Below are positions 18,831-28,636 of a stretch of 64,000 bases of DNA, piece after piece. Position 1 is the first letter of the stretch. Every line of letters starts with the position of its first letter. Below the pieces are notes generated by a model, which did no database searches, was not told the origin of the DNA, and saw only the letters and a list, made by a program, of their open reading frames with translations. This stretch comes from an uncultured Glaciecola sp. (GTDB lineage Bacteria > Pseudomonadota > Gammaproteobacteria > Enterobacterales > Alteromonadaceae), in assembly GCA_905479945.1 (NCBI GenBank), contig CAJQOP010000002.1:62001-126000 (forward strand), written 5' to 3'. The position numbers and the translations under genes were made by a program.

Positions 18831-19023
18831 TGTAATCTCCCTTCCATTTAGAACTAATAAAATAAGTCACTAAAGCTGATTAATGGTTTAATAAATAACA
18901 CTACGCAAAAATGACTTACTTGGCAAGTTAGCCCTCGAATAAAACCTTTGTTGAGTAAACCCACAGCTAATAAGAAGCACTGCACTTTTACTAGTGCCGA
19001 ATTGGGATTAACTAGTATGCAAT

Positions 19024-19052
19024 AAAAAAGGAGTATCAAACATCGATACTCC
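19024..19052 (-). terminator. Terminator of the M3 peptidase gene
   Basis: Stem GGAGTATC/GATACTCC; the A6 tract on the plus-strand left becomes U6 for leftward transcription, about 45 bases beyond the stop of the M3 peptidase gene. Confidence 0.8.
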
Positions 19053-19094
19053 TCCTTACTCTTTTTACTTATTGAAACGCTACTCTAAAAGCAG

Positions 19095-21278
19095 TTATTC
19101 CTCAGTAGTAATTGGAAAGCCTCTATCTCGCATCAATGCTTCAACTTTCGCATCGCGCCCTCTGAATTTACGATATGCTTCTTCTGGCGGCATTGCGTTG
19201 CGTACCGAGAATAAATATTTTACAAGCCGCTCGCTAACTTCTTTGTCATAAAAGCCACCTGGTGCTTCTGCAAAGGCTTCAGCTGCGTCAGAAGTTAATA
19301 CTTCAGCCCACATGTAGCCATAATAAGCTGCGGCATATCCTTCACCAGAAAAGATGTGTCCAAATTGAGTGGTTCTATGACGCATAACCACTTCTTTTGG
19401 CATCCCTAGACGAGTGAGTTCGTCGCGCTCAAAACTATCAGGCTCGATCTTGGCTGGATCGGTCGTATGATAAAGCAAGTCCATAATTGCCGATGACATA
19501 TATTCTGTCGTTTTGAAACCTTCATTAAAGGTTGAAGCATTTTTGATTTTCGTTACCAAGGACTGCGGAATAGGTTCCCCTGTTTTGTAATGCACCAGAT
19601 AATTATTAATGACTTCATCCGTAAGCAGCCAGCGTTCTAATAGTTGTGATTGGAACTCAGTGTAGTCGCGTACGCCTGAATGTGAGCTTGGGTAGACCAC
19701 ATTAGCTGATAAGAAATGTAAAGCGTGACCAAATTCATGGAAGTAAGTTTCGGCATCGTCCCAAGAAATGAGTGTTGGCTCGCCTTCGGCACCCTTTACG
19801 AAGTTAGAGTTGTTAGAAGACAATACTGTTTTCTTGCCATCGAAAGTAGTGAAACTGCGGTATGTGGTAGCCCAAGCGCCTGAGCGTTTACCAGTTCTAG
19901 AAAATGGGTCGAGATACCATAAACCGATATGTTCACCGCTGGTTTTATCAGTAACATCCCATACTTTCACATCGGGATGAAATACCGCTACTTTTCCTTC
20001 CGCTACTGGCGTGAACTCAAAGTTAAACAGTCGACCAGCTACATAAAACATGGCTTCACGGAGCTTGTCTAATTGTAAATATTGCTTCACTTCATCTGAA
20101 TCAAGAGAGTACTTTTCCTTTCTTACTTTTTCAGCGTAAAAGCGATAGTCCCATGGCTCAATAGTGATATCAGCGCCATCGGCGTCGGCGATAGCTTGCA
20201 TATCAGCAACTTCTTCTTTTACACGAGCGATTGCCGCGGGCCATACCTTTTCCATCAAGTCCATTGCACGATCTGGCGTTTTGGCCATGCGGTCTTCCAA
20301 GCGCCATTGTGCATAGTTGTCATAACCCAACAATTTGATGCGTTCGTGGCGCAAGCTCAATATTTTTTTGATGAGCTCGTTGTTGTCATATTCGTCACCG
20401 TTATCACCGCGACTGTAATAGGTATTCCACACTTTCTCTCTGAGCAGCCTTTCTTCAGAGTATGTTAGGAAGGGGTCCATGGATGAGCGTGTGTTAGTAA
20501 TTGCATACTCACCTTTTTTGTCACGTGACTCTGCCATTCCAGCAGCTGCGTTCACGAAAGATTCAGGCAGTCCGGCTAGTTGGTCTTTAGATAAAAATAA
20601 AACATAGTTTTCTTCGTCAGCTAAAACATTGTTTGAAAACTTGGTGTGCAGCGAGGCTAATTCTTGATTGATATCAGCATAACGTTTTTTATCGGTGTCA
20701 TTTAACGTTGCGCCATTGCGGGCAAAACCATTATAAGTCATCCATGTAATACGCTGTTCTTCACTAGTAAGTGATTTTAATTCATCACTTTTATAGACAG
20801 CTTGAACACGTTCGAATAGCTTTTTATTTTGCGTGATTTTTGATGAGAATGCAGAAATTATTGGCGCCATCTCTCTTTGGATTTCACGAAACTCGGGCGA
20901 AGAATTATTTGAACTCCAAATGCCATAGTAGGTAAATACGCGACTAAGAGAGCTACCAGCTTTTTCCATTTCAACGATCGTATTTAGAAAATTAGGTTCA
21001 TCAGAATTGTTTGCAATTTTTTCGATTTCGGCAAGATTGAGTTCCATGCCTTTTTCCAAGGCAGGCCTTAAATCGGCTAAAGACATTTTGTCGAATGCTG
21101 GCACACCACTATAAGGGCCAGTAAATTCTGCTAGAAGCACATTATCTGAACTTGCCAAAACTGCTTTTTCAGATGCTAGCTCTAAAGCCGCAGAGCTCGA
21201 ATCAGCTGGCTTTTCGGCGCAAGCCGTTATTGAAAGCGTTAGTGCTATTGCTGAAAGCGTGAGAACCGCTTTTTTCAT
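19095..21278 (-). CDS. M3-family zinc peptidase lipoprotein (peptidyl-dipeptidase Dcp-like)
   Basis: This 727-residue enzyme should cleave dipeptides from the C-termini of peptides in the periplasm. The N-terminus is a lipoprotein signal with lipobox LSITAC (Cys about 20). The peptidase domain occupies most of the rest, with the zinc motif YFHEFGHALH (about residue 510) and a downstream conserved GYAAAYYGYMWAEV segment typical of Dcp/oligopeptidase A. Length fits the Dcp group. The lipoprotein form is common in marine gammaproteobacteria. It is monocistronic, with a terminator on its 3' side. Confidence 0.9.
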   Translation of the reverse strand: MKKAVLTLSAIALTLSITACAEKPADSSSAALELASEKAVLASSDNVLLAEFTGPYSGVPAFDKMSLADLRPALEKGMELNLAEIEKIANNSDEPNFLNTIVEMEKAGSSLSRVFTYYGIWSSNNSSPEFREIQREMAPIISAFSSKITQNKKLFERVQAVYKSDELKSLTSEEQRITWMTYNGFARNGATLNDTDKKRYADINQELASLHTKFSNNVLADEENYVLFLSKDQLAGLPESFVNAAAGMAESRDKKGEYAITNTRSSMDPFLTYSEERLLREKVWNTYYSRGDNGDEYDNNELIKKILSLRHERIKLLGYDNYAQWRLEDRMAKTPDRAMDLMEKVWPAAIARVKEEVADMQAIADADGADITIEPWDYRFYAEKVRKEKYSLDSDEVKQYLQLDKLREAMFYVAGRLFNFEFTPVAEGKVAVFHPDVKVWDVTDKTSGEHIGLWYLDPFSRTGKRSGAWATTYRSFTTFDGKKTVLSSNNSNFVKGAEGEPTLISWDDAETYFHEFGHALHFLSANVVYPSSHSGVRDYTEFQSQLLERWLLTDEVINNYLVHYKTGEPIPQSLVTKIKNASTFNEGFKTTEYMSSAIMDLLYHTTDPAKIEPDSFERDELTRLGMPKEVVMRHRTTQFGHIFSGEGYAAAYYGYMWAEVLTSDAAEAFAEAPGGFYDKEVSERLVKYLFSVRNAMPPEEAYRKFRGRDAKVEALMRDRGFPITTEE

Positions 21279-21541
21279 GTCGTTTTCCTTTTATTATAAT
21301 TATTTATTTACCCAAAACGTTCAGCGCTAATAAGTAATAGCACCATGATGACTTAGGATTAACAGGATTCTTATACTCGATACTAGGGATTGATGAACTG
21401 CTTGGCAAGCGCAGCGAAAATTGATTTAAAAAAAGCGTTAACTGATTAATACAAAAGAGGAATGCGTAATGTGCAGAACCCTAATTTCATTAGGTTTGTG
21501 GGCAATAGAAAGCTTTTAAATCGAATTGCTGTGTAATAGTA

Positions 21542-22390
21542 CTATGCGAATACTAAGGTTTTACTTTGGTGAATAATAATGCGATCTTGTAAATGATATC
21601 GAATGCCATTCGCTAGCGCATTCACTTCACAGCGTTTGCCTTTGCGCACCATATCTTGCGAGGAATCACTGTGGCTGATGCGCAAAACTTCCTGCTCGAT
21701 GATAGGGCCTTCATCTAAATCAGAGGTAACATAGTGGCAGGTTGCACCAATCAGCTTTACACCGCGTTCATATGCCTGTTGATAAGGCTTTGCACCCGCA
21801 AATGAAGGTAGAAAGCTATGGTGTATATTAATTGCTTTTCCAGCCAGTTTTTGACATAAATAATCGGGCACTATTTGCATAAATCTCGCGAGCACAGTTA
21901 GATCAATCTCGTATTTTTCTAGTAAGCTTTCAACTTCCTTAAATGCTCGTGTTTTATCCGAGAAATCAACATAATGAAATGGCACTTTATACCAGTCGGC
22001 GTATTCCCTCATTGTCTCGTGATTGGCTATAATACAGGGAATATTGCACTGTAACTCTCCGGTATGCCAACGATGTAACACATCAATAAGACAATGTGAC
22101 TCCCGGCTGGCAAGCAAGGCAACATTGGTTTTCTTATTAGAGTCGTTAAGTTTCCAGCGCATCTCATAGCGTTCAGCTACCTTACTAAACGCGTTGACGA
22201 ACTCTTCGTGGCTTACTGCAATCGATTGAGCATCGATTTCGTGACGCATGAAAAACCGGTTGAGTTGCAAGTCGCTATGATGACTTGCCTCTAAAATGTT
22301 TGCGCCATGATCAGAAAGGAATTGAGAAACGGCAGCGACTAAACCAGTTTGGTCGGGACAATCTATAATAAGACGATAAGTTGATTGCAA
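21542..22390 (-). CDS. purU: Formyltetrahydrofolate deformylase
   Basis: Hydrolyses 10-formyl-tetrahydrofolate to formate and tetrahydrofolate, supplying formate for PurT and balancing one-carbon pools. An N-terminal ACT domain (about 1-85, IIDCPDQTGLVAAV) precedes a formyltransferase-type catalytic domain with the Asn-His-Asp set in CIIANHETM, INIHHSFLPSFAGAKPY and TSDLDEGPII. The length of 282 residues is standard. The start is a TTG preceded by AAGGAA at suitable spacing; no ATG is close. It is transcribed separately from neighbours. Confidence 0.94.
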   Translation of the reverse strand: MQSTYRLIIDCPDQTGLVAAVSQFLSDHGANILEASHHSDLQLNRFFMRHEIDAQSIAVSHEEFVNAFSKVAERYEMRWKLNDSNKKTNVALLASRESHCLIDVLHRWHTGELQCNIPCIIANHETMREYADWYKVPFHYVDFSDKTRAFKEVESLLEKYEIDLTVLARFMQIVPDYLCQKLAGKAINIHHSFLPSFAGAKPYQQAYERGVKLIGATCHYVTSDLDEGPIIEQEVLRISHSDSSQDMVRKGKRCEVNALANGIRYHLQDRIIIHQSKTLVFA

Positions 22391-22530
22391 AGCTTGTGTT
22401 CCTTGTTCTTATGAACCTAATTTATTTCTAACTAAAATACACTGTTAATGTTTTTAAAAGTGAATCTGTGTTCTTTCAAATAAAGCACACTTTTACACTG
22501 ACTCGTTTGCACGACTGTTTTTTTCAACAA

Positions 22531-23784
22531 TTATTTCGCTTGCATGATTGCACTGAGCGTTGATGTTGATGGAAACCCGTCCGCAATCATATTGTTAGAG
22601 CTTTGAAATTGACGGATGCCTGCTCTAGTTGCTGGCCCGATAATACCATCGGCTCCACCGACATCAAACCCTAATAAATTTAGTTTGCGCTGTATCTGCG
22701 CCATTTGGGAAATGCTGTATTTGGGTAAATCCGGTAAGGGCTTACTGAGTTTGTCATTACCTAGAATCCGGTTTGCTAACTGTCCAACAGCAAAACCATA
22801 GAATTCAGAGTTATTCCAACGCAAGATCACGTTAAAATTATGGTAAACCAAAAATGATGGTCCTTCATGCCCAGCAGGAATAATCAGCTTTGCCAAAATA
22901 TCAGACTGTCCTAATGTTGCTCCATCCGCTTTCTTTATGCCAAGTTCTGACCAATGACTGATCGCTTTTCTATCACTACTAACGTTCGCATAATCAAAAC
23001 TAGCCGGCAATGCAACTTCGCGACCCCACCTCAAGCCGGGCTTCCAACCTAGTTTATTTAAGAAGTTTGCCGCCGAAGCCAATGCGTCCTCTTCGCTATC
23101 CCATAGATTTACTTTGCCGTCTGCGTCTCCATCAATTGCATATTTTGTATAAGCCGTTGGCATAAACTGAGTGTGACCCATTGCGCCGGCCCATGAGCCA
23201 ATCATTTCTTGTTTATTGAGCGCTTCTCTATCCATCAGCTTCAGCGCTAATATGAGTTCGCCAGTAAAATAATCGCTGCGTCGAGGGTCGCAAGCCAAAG
23301 TGGCAAGAGAGTCAAGCGTTGACATTTTGCCCTTATAATTACCAAAATTAGTTTCTAAGCCCCAAAATGACAATAAGTAATGCCCTGGTATGCCATATTT
23401 TTTGGTAAGTTCGGCTAAAAATGCCTTTTTATCTTTTAATGCTGCTTGACCTTTTTCGATACGCCATTGATTTACTCGGGCACTGTAATAACTAGGAAAA
23501 TTTTGCACAAATTCGGGCTGACTACGATCAAATTTTAAAACTTCAGGGAGTTGTTTTAAGTTAGAGAACTCTTGCTTTATACGTTGTTCAGATACACCGC
23601 GCTGCAATGCAATTTCTGCAAGAGCAACTTTACATTCGGCAAAACTGACTTGATTTCCTTTTGTTGGTTCAGGCAAAATTTGAGCAATCGCAACAGAAGA
23701 AATAAATAAGGATGTCATACTTGTAGCTGCATACAGCGCACACATTTTTTTTGAGACGGTAAATTTGAAAAGCGCTCGGAACAT
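22531..23784 (-). CDS. MltB-family lytic murein transglycosylase with peptidoglycan-binding domain
   Basis: This periplasmic enzyme cleaves glycan strands to 1,6-anhydro-muropeptides. It is 417 residues, with an N-terminal signal segment (hydrophobic stretch about 13-34), a lytic transglycosylase domain (about 50-345) with the catalytic Glu in FWGLETNFGNYKG and the GAMGHTQFMPTAY motif, and a PG_binding_1 domain (about 355-415, LNLLGFDVGGADGIIGPATR). E. coli MltB is a lipoprotein without this C-terminal domain; this is the longer class common in marine relatives. It is divergent from mrcB, another cell-wall enzyme. Confidence 0.9.
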   Translation of the reverse strand: MFRALFKFTVSKKMCALYAATSMTSLFISSVAIAQILPEPTKGNQVSFAECKVALAEIALQRGVSEQRIKQEFSNLKQLPEVLKFDRSQPEFVQNFPSYYSARVNQWRIEKGQAALKDKKAFLAELTKKYGIPGHYLLSFWGLETNFGNYKGKMSTLDSLATLACDPRRSDYFTGELILALKLMDREALNKQEMIGSWAGAMGHTQFMPTAYTKYAIDGDADGKVNLWDSEEDALASAANFLNKLGWKPGLRWGREVALPASFDYANVSSDRKAISHWSELGIKKADGATLGQSDILAKLIIPAGHEGPSFLVYHNFNVILRWNNSEFYGFAVGQLANRILGNDKLSKPLPDLPKYSISQMAQIQRKLNLLGFDVGGADGIIGPATRAGIRQFQSSNNMIADGFPSTSTLSAIMQAK

Positions 23785-24084
23785 AAGGTTAGTTTTCTCT
23801 AATAGTAAATTCTAGTATTAACTTTTAATATAAAGACGTTATTTTTTGCATCTACAGTGATTATCTATCATACAGACCTTCAAATACATCAAAAGTGCGA
23901 AAGAACTGGTTTTTTATTAACTAGCTATGCCTCAGTGCTGTTGCTTGAGCACTGTAGCGATGAACTTTTGGTCAGTTTAGCTGCCTAACTTTTGAATGTG
24001 CTTTCGCTTAATTGTAGTACAATCAACTCATCACGATGACGCTACTCAATAATTACTATCAAAAACAAAGAGAACATCAACACT
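23785..24084. other. Divergent intergenic region, lytic transglycosylase/mrcB
   Basis: Holds the promoters of both genes. The only structure I see is a hairpin with 7-bp arms, CAGTGCT (23933-23939) and AGCACTG (23948-23954), not followed by a T tract. No gene is supported. Confidence 0.5.
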
Positions 24085-26433
24085 TTGAAAATTAGAGAAA
24101 TTCCCTTACTTCCTTTTAGATGGTTAAAACGTCACTTTTGGAAATTATTCATCGTAGCCTTGGCAGCATCTGTCTCGTATGTCATATATGTTGATGCACA
24201 AGTAAAGCAGCGGTTTGAGGGAAGTAAGTGGCAAGTTCCAGCCCAAATATTTGCGCGCCCCTTAACTTTGCATGTAAAACAAGAAATTACGATTGATGAA
24301 GTTAATGATGAGTTGGCTTTATTGGGATATCGAAAAGTGCCCGCAGCTCGTGATACCGGTGAGTATCAGATATATGCAAATCAACTAAGAATTAAGCGCA
24401 GGGCATTTCATTTTCCAATCAGCTCTGAGTCAGGCAGTTTTGAACCCGAAAGAGATATTCGTATTACTTGGCAAGGAGCGAGGGTCGAAAAAATTGAGTA
24501 CTTGCTTGGCAAAGGAGCTAAGCCAACAGCTAAAAGAGTTGCTCTAACAAGACTTGAACCGTGGTTGGTGTCAAGACTTGTCAGTGGTTTAGATGAGGAT
24601 CGTATGTTAGTCAGCAATGGCGATATTCCTGAGTTGCTGCAAAAAGCCTTAGTCATTGTCGAAGATAGAGACTTTTATAAACATCACGGTATTGCCCCGA
24701 CCTCGATTGTTCGTGCATTTTTTGCCAATGTCGTCGCTGGCAGGGCGGTTCAGGGTGGCAGCACACTAACCCAACAATTGGCTAAAAATTTCTTTCTTAC
24801 CCAAGAGCGTTCTTATATTAGAAAAGCCAAAGAAGCGGTTATGGCCGTTGTTATCGATGCTCGATATTCAAAACAAGAAATTATTAATGCTTATATTAAC
24901 GAAGTATTTTTGGGTCAAAACGGCGCTGTTGCAGTTCATGGTTTTGGCTTAGCAAGTCATTTTTATTTCGACAAACCGCTTGGCGAGTTAAGTGTTCCAG
25001 AAATCGCAACATTAGTTGGCTTGGTGAAAGGGCCCTCATATTATTCGCCGAGTAGACAACCGGCAAGAGCACAAGAACGTCGTAATATAGTGTTGAGGCT
25101 GCTATTCGAAGCAAATGAAATTGAAAGCAATGAGTACGCCGCTTTCGTGGCTTCCCCCTTAGAAACTGCAAGCAGTGAAAGCTTAGCAAGTGGCAAACAT
25201 CCGGCCTTTATGGACAAGGTGCGTGATGAATTGGACAACCTTGTTATGGGCCGCTCAGAGCGGGTGTCGGGTGTAAAAGTTTATACAACTTTGGACATTA
25301 ACGCCCAGCGTAGAGCTGAAGCTGCACTCAAAGAAAAAGTACAGAGTATTGGTAAAAAGCGTAAACAAACTAGTTTAGAAGCTGCGATGGTTGTTTCAGA
25401 CGTTAAAACAGGTGGAATTAGAGCAATTGTGGGCGGTAAAAACACGTCATTTAGTGGTTTTAATCGAGCTCTAAATGCGTACCGCCCTATTGGTTCTTTG
25501 GTAAAGCCAGCGGTATATTTGTCCGCACTGGAGGACCCTGAGAACTATAATCTAGCAACCATGCTAGAGGACAGCCCAGTTAAAATGAAGAGCACTGGGG
25601 GCAAATTGTGGGAACCGTTAAATGCGGATAAAAAGTTTCGAGGTAAAGTGTCACTTATTGAAGCTTTAACCAAGTCATATAATGTGCCCAGTGTTAAATT
25701 AGGTATGGCGATTGGCTTGGACGAAGTGGCTTATACACTAAACCGTCTTGGCATTGAAAAAGATATTACCTTGGTTCCTGCGCTTACTCTTGGGGCCATT
25801 GACTTATCTCCTTTGCAAGTTAACCAGATGTATCAAACTATTGCTAATAATGGTGTCTTGAATAAGCTGCACACTTTAACAGCAGTCTCTTCATATGAAG
25901 ATGAGCTGATTTATATTAGGGATGTCGAAAGCGAGATAAGAGTAGATGAATCGGCAACTTACCTAATTAATTATGCATTGCATAAAGTAACACTTGAAGG
26001 CACTGCAAGTGCGGTTAGGCGCGCATTTCCAAACGTAAACATGGCAGGCAAAACCGGCACGACTAATGATTATAGAGATAGTTGGTTTGCTGGTTTTGAT
26101 AGAAATTTAGTCACAAGCGTTTGGATGGGAGCCGATGATAATGTGCCCATCAATTTGTCTGGGGCAAGCGGTGCAATGCAAGTATTTATTGCTTTCCAGC
26201 AAAAGCAGTCACCCAAAAATTTATCTCGACGATTTCCTGAAGGCTTGGGCATTGCCCACTTTGATGCCACAAGCGGTGCTTTGTCTGCACCTGGCTGCGG
26301 AGAAATATTGAGTGTTCCCGCTATTTTAAGTGCTCTGCCTATTAGTGCGCAAACCTGCAATGGAAAACCTATTATCAATACTAAAGCAAAACAAAAACCG
26401 AAAGGCTTTTGGGAAAAGCTCTTTGGTAAGTAA
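24085..26433 (+). CDS. mrcB: Bifunctional penicillin-binding protein 1b
   Basis: This class A PBP polymerises lipid II and cross-links peptidoglycan at the periplasmic face. It is 782 residues: a short basic cytoplasmic end, one membrane helix (about 14-35), a UB2H-type domain (about 60-145) that in E. coli binds LpoB, a GT51 glycosyltransferase (about 165-345: VEDRDFYKHHGI, GGSTLTQQLAKN) and a transpeptidase (about 430-700) with SxxK in GSLVKPA, SYN-type motif KSYNVPSVK and KTG in AGKTGTTNDY. The UB2H domain decides 1b rather than 1a. The start is a TTG, with only a weak AAAGAGAA upstream; no nearby ATG would keep the membrane anchor. Confidence 0.93.
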   Translation: MKIREIPLLPFRWLKRHFWKLFIVALAASVSYVIYVDAQVKQRFEGSKWQVPAQIFARPLTLHVKQEITIDEVNDELALLGYRKVPAARDTGEYQIYANQLRIKRRAFHFPISSESGSFEPERDIRITWQGARVEKIEYLLGKGAKPTAKRVALTRLEPWLVSRLVSGLDEDRMLVSNGDIPELLQKALVIVEDRDFYKHHGIAPTSIVRAFFANVVAGRAVQGGSTLTQQLAKNFFLTQERSYIRKAKEAVMAVVIDARYSKQEIINAYINEVFLGQNGAVAVHGFGLASHFYFDKPLGELSVPEIATLVGLVKGPSYYSPSRQPARAQERRNIVLRLLFEANEIESNEYAAFVASPLETASSESLASGKHPAFMDKVRDELDNLVMGRSERVSGVKVYTTLDINAQRRAEAALKEKVQSIGKKRKQTSLEAAMVVSDVKTGGIRAIVGGKNTSFSGFNRALNAYRPIGSLVKPAVYLSALEDPENYNLATMLEDSPVKMKSTGGKLWEPLNADKKFRGKVSLIEALTKSYNVPSVKLGMAIGLDEVAYTLNRLGIEKDITLVPALTLGAIDLSPLQVNQMYQTIANNGVLNKLHTLTAVSSYEDELIYIRDVESEIRVDESATYLINYALHKVTLEGTASAVRRAFPNVNMAGKTGTTNDYRDSWFAGFDRNLVTSVWMGADDNVPINLSGASGAMQVFIAFQQKQSPKNLSRRFPEGLGIAHFDATSGALSAPGCGEILSVPAILSALPISAQTCNGKPIINTKAKQKPKGFWEKLFGK

Positions 26434-26472
26434 TGACACAAGCAGCTGACACAAGCAGCTGACACAAGCAGC
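26434..26472. repeat. Three tandem copies of a 13-bp unit after mrcB
   Basis: TGACACAAGCAGC occurs three times without interruption, starting immediately after the mrcB stop. It is non-coding, probably a slippage product. Confidence 0.9.
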
Positions 26473-26542
26473 CACATCAAATTTGTTTTACCGACCTTTC
26501 GAAAGCTGAAGTAATTGCTTACCAAACAAGCTCGATCCCAAT

Positions 26543-26566
26543 GCGCTCTTATAGGGCGCTTTTTTA
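26543..26566 (+). terminator. Terminator of mrcB
   Basis: Stem GCGCTCT/AGGGCGC (one G-U pair) with a three-base loop, followed by T6, about 110 bases after the mrcB stop. Confidence 0.8.
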
Positions 26567-26571
26567 ATTTC

Positions 26572-26586
26572 GCACCATAATAGTGC
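26572..26586. promoter_or_regulatory. NtrC-like binding site upstream of glnK
   Basis: GCACCATAATAGTGC differs by one base from the dyad GCACCA-N3-TGGTGC of strong NtrC sites. Its centre (26579) is about 98 bp before the start predicted from the -24/-12 element at 26650, as expected for an enhancer. Confidence 0.6.
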
Positions 26587-26649
26587 GCAAAACTCACCCC
26601 TGTGTGTATTAGTAAGTCGTATATCATTGATTGTAATGGAATTTCACTC

Positions 26650-26667
26650 TTGGCATTGGTCTTGAAT
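26650..26667 (+). promoter_or_regulatory. Sigma-54-like promoter of glnK-amtB
   Basis: TTGGCATTGGTCTTGAAT has a full -24 block and TTG at the -12 block, but GA where GC is expected. The gene type and the upstream NtrC-like dyad support it; the mismatch lowers confidence. Confidence 0.5.
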
Positions 26668-26696
26668 ACTTTCCGTAACATCACTCTCTATTTTGA

Positions 26697-27053
<357 letters not shown>

Positions 27054-27083
27054 GTCACGCAGCTAGATAATTGGAGAACAAAA

Positions 27084-28331
27084 ATGGAAATCACATTCGA
27101 ACTTGGGTATGCCTTAGATACCTTTTATTTCTTAATCTGCGGCGCATTAGTAATGTGGATGGCGGCAGGTTTTACGATGTTAGAAGCGGGCTTAGTGCGC
27201 GCTAAAAATACCACTGAAATTTTAACTAAAAACGTAGCGCTTTATGCGATTGCCTCCATCATGTATATGGTTTGTGGTTATAGCATTATGTATGGCGGTG
27301 CAGACTTTACGTTTTTCCTCAACGGAATAACTGGCGACGGCGCTACGGGTGTTGCTGAAGACCCAGCTGCTTATGCACCTGCAGCTGACTTCTTCTTCCA
27401 AGTTGTATTCGTAGCAACCGCTATGTCTATTGTGTCTGGTGCGGTTGCTGAACGCATGAAGCTTTGGGCTTTCCTTGCTTTCGCAGTGGTTTTAACCGCG
27501 TTTATCTATCCTATGGAAGGTCGTTGGACTTGGGGTGGAGAAGCTGTGTTTGGCCTCTATACGCTTGCTGACTTCGGATTCTCAGATTTTGCAGGTTCAG
27601 GTATTGTCCATATGGCAGGTGCTTCAGCTGCATTAGCAGGTGTTCTAGTATTAGGCGCTCGTAAAGGTAAATACGGCCCAGATGGCAAAGTAAACGCTAT
27701 CCCAGGTGCAAACTTACCAATGGCTGCATTGGGTACATTCATCCTTTGGATGGGTTGGTTTGGCTTCAACGGTGGGTCTGTTTTAGCAACCGCTAGCGTA
27801 GAGAGTGCAAACTCAGTTGCTGTTGTATTTATGAATACAAATATGGCTGCTGCAGGTGGTTTAGTTGCTGCGTTATTATTAGCCAGACTGCTGTTTGGTA
27901 AAGCTGACTTAACAATGGCTTTGAACGGCGCATTGGCAGGTTTAGTTGCTATTACCGCTGACCCAGCTTCACCGACTCCACTAGTTGCAACACTTATCGG
28001 TGCTGCGGGTGGTTTAATTGTTGTAGGCAGCATATTAGCGCTAGACAAGTTGAAGATTGATGATCCAGTAGGTGCTATCTCTGTTCACGGTGTTGTTGGC
28101 TTCTTCGGTTTAATGGTTGTTCCACTAACCAACGAAGGTGCTAAGTTTGGTGGCCAGCTTCTAGGTGCTGCGACTATCTTCGTATGGGTATTCGGTACAA
28201 GCTTAATCGTTTGGTTAGCAATCAAAGCCATTATGGGCATAAGAGTAAGCGAAGAAGAAGAGTTTGACGGCGTTGATATAAGTGAATGTGGTTTAGAAGC
28301 CTATCCAGATTTCGCAATAAACCGTAATTAA
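27084..28331 (+). CDS. amtB: Ammonium transporter
   Basis: This inner-membrane Amt/MEP channel carries ammonium under nitrogen limitation and is blocked by GlnK. It is 415 residues with about eleven membrane helices. The twin pore histidines are visible in GIVHMAGASAALAG and GAISVHGVVGFFG; the signature WGGEAVF and the AERMKLWAF segment fit. It has no cleavable signal peptide, unlike E. coli AmtB, and resembles the shorter proteobacterial form. It is co-transcribed with glnK; hairpins follow the stop. Confidence 0.95.
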   Translation: MEITFELGYALDTFYFLICGALVMWMAAGFTMLEAGLVRAKNTTEILTKNVALYAIASIMYMVCGYSIMYGGADFTFFLNGITGDGATGVAEDPAAYAPAADFFFQVVFVATAMSIVSGAVAERMKLWAFLAFAVVLTAFIYPMEGRWTWGGEAVFGLYTLADFGFSDFAGSGIVHMAGASAALAGVLVLGARKGKYGPDGKVNAIPGANLPMAALGTFILWMGWFGFNGGSVLATASVESANSVAVVFMNTNMAAAGGLVAALLLARLLFGKADLTMALNGALAGLVAITADPASPTPLVATLIGAAGGLIVVGSILALDKLKIDDPVGAISVHGVVGFFGLMVVPLTNEGAKFGGQLLGAATIFVWVFGTSLIVWLAIKAIMGIRVSEEEEFDGVDISECGLEAYPDFAINRN

Positions 28332-28358
28332 ACTGAGCTTCTACAGTTAGTCGATTCG

Positions 28359-28386
28359 AAAGCCAACTAAGGATAGTTGGCTTTAA
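28359..28386 (+). terminator. First hairpin after amtB
   Basis: Perfect 11-bp stem AAAGCCAACTA/TAGTTGGCTTT with loop AGGA, 28 bases after the amtB stop. The T tract is short (TTT), so termination may be partial. Confidence 0.65.
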
Positions 28387-28419
28387 CAGGGAAACAAAAG
28401 GATTTCGCAAGGAAGCAGC

Positions 28420-28455
28420 CATTGGCGTTAAAATAAAAACAAATAAACGCCAATG
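28420..28455. repeat. 10-bp inverted repeat between two terminators
   Basis: CATTGGCGTT (28420-28429) and AACGCCAATG (28446-28455) are exact reverse complements around an A-rich 16-base spacer. No T tract follows. It may be a binding site or a further RNA stem. Confidence 0.7.
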
Positions 28456-28472
28456 ACTAAATAATTAGTACT

Positions 28473-28509
28473 AGCCTCGATTCTCTTTGCAGAGCCTCGG
28501 GGCTTTTTT
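28473..28509 (+). terminator. Second terminator before ggt
   Basis: Stem AGCCTCGA/TCGGGGCT (one G-U) with an inner CTC/GAG stem, followed by T6. It is well formed. Confidence 0.75.
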
Positions 28510-28636
28510 GTGTCTGTTGATTGCTGCAAATTTCGCACTCAAATGAAATCGGGGTTACACTAACAGTATGTCTTTATGAATTCAGGGCTTTTGTCCTTTT
28601 CATCGGTTTAGAAACATAAAATCAAAAGAGTACAGC

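Larger units (their letters stand above)
28332..28636. other. Intergenic region between amtB and ggt with three hairpins
   Basis: Contains three separate inverted repeats (28359-28384, 28420-28455, 28473-28509; entered individually) and then the presumed promoter of the ggt operon. No gene is supported. Confidence 0.7.

Noticed and set aside
18854-19039. 61-codon minus-strand frame in the gap beside the M3 peptidase gene
   Set aside because: No ribosome site and its composition is like non-coding AT-rich DNA; it is the only support for a gene there.
26070-26684. 204-codon minus-strand frame
   Set aside because: Mostly antisense to the mrcB transpeptidase region, runs through the terminator and the glnK control region.
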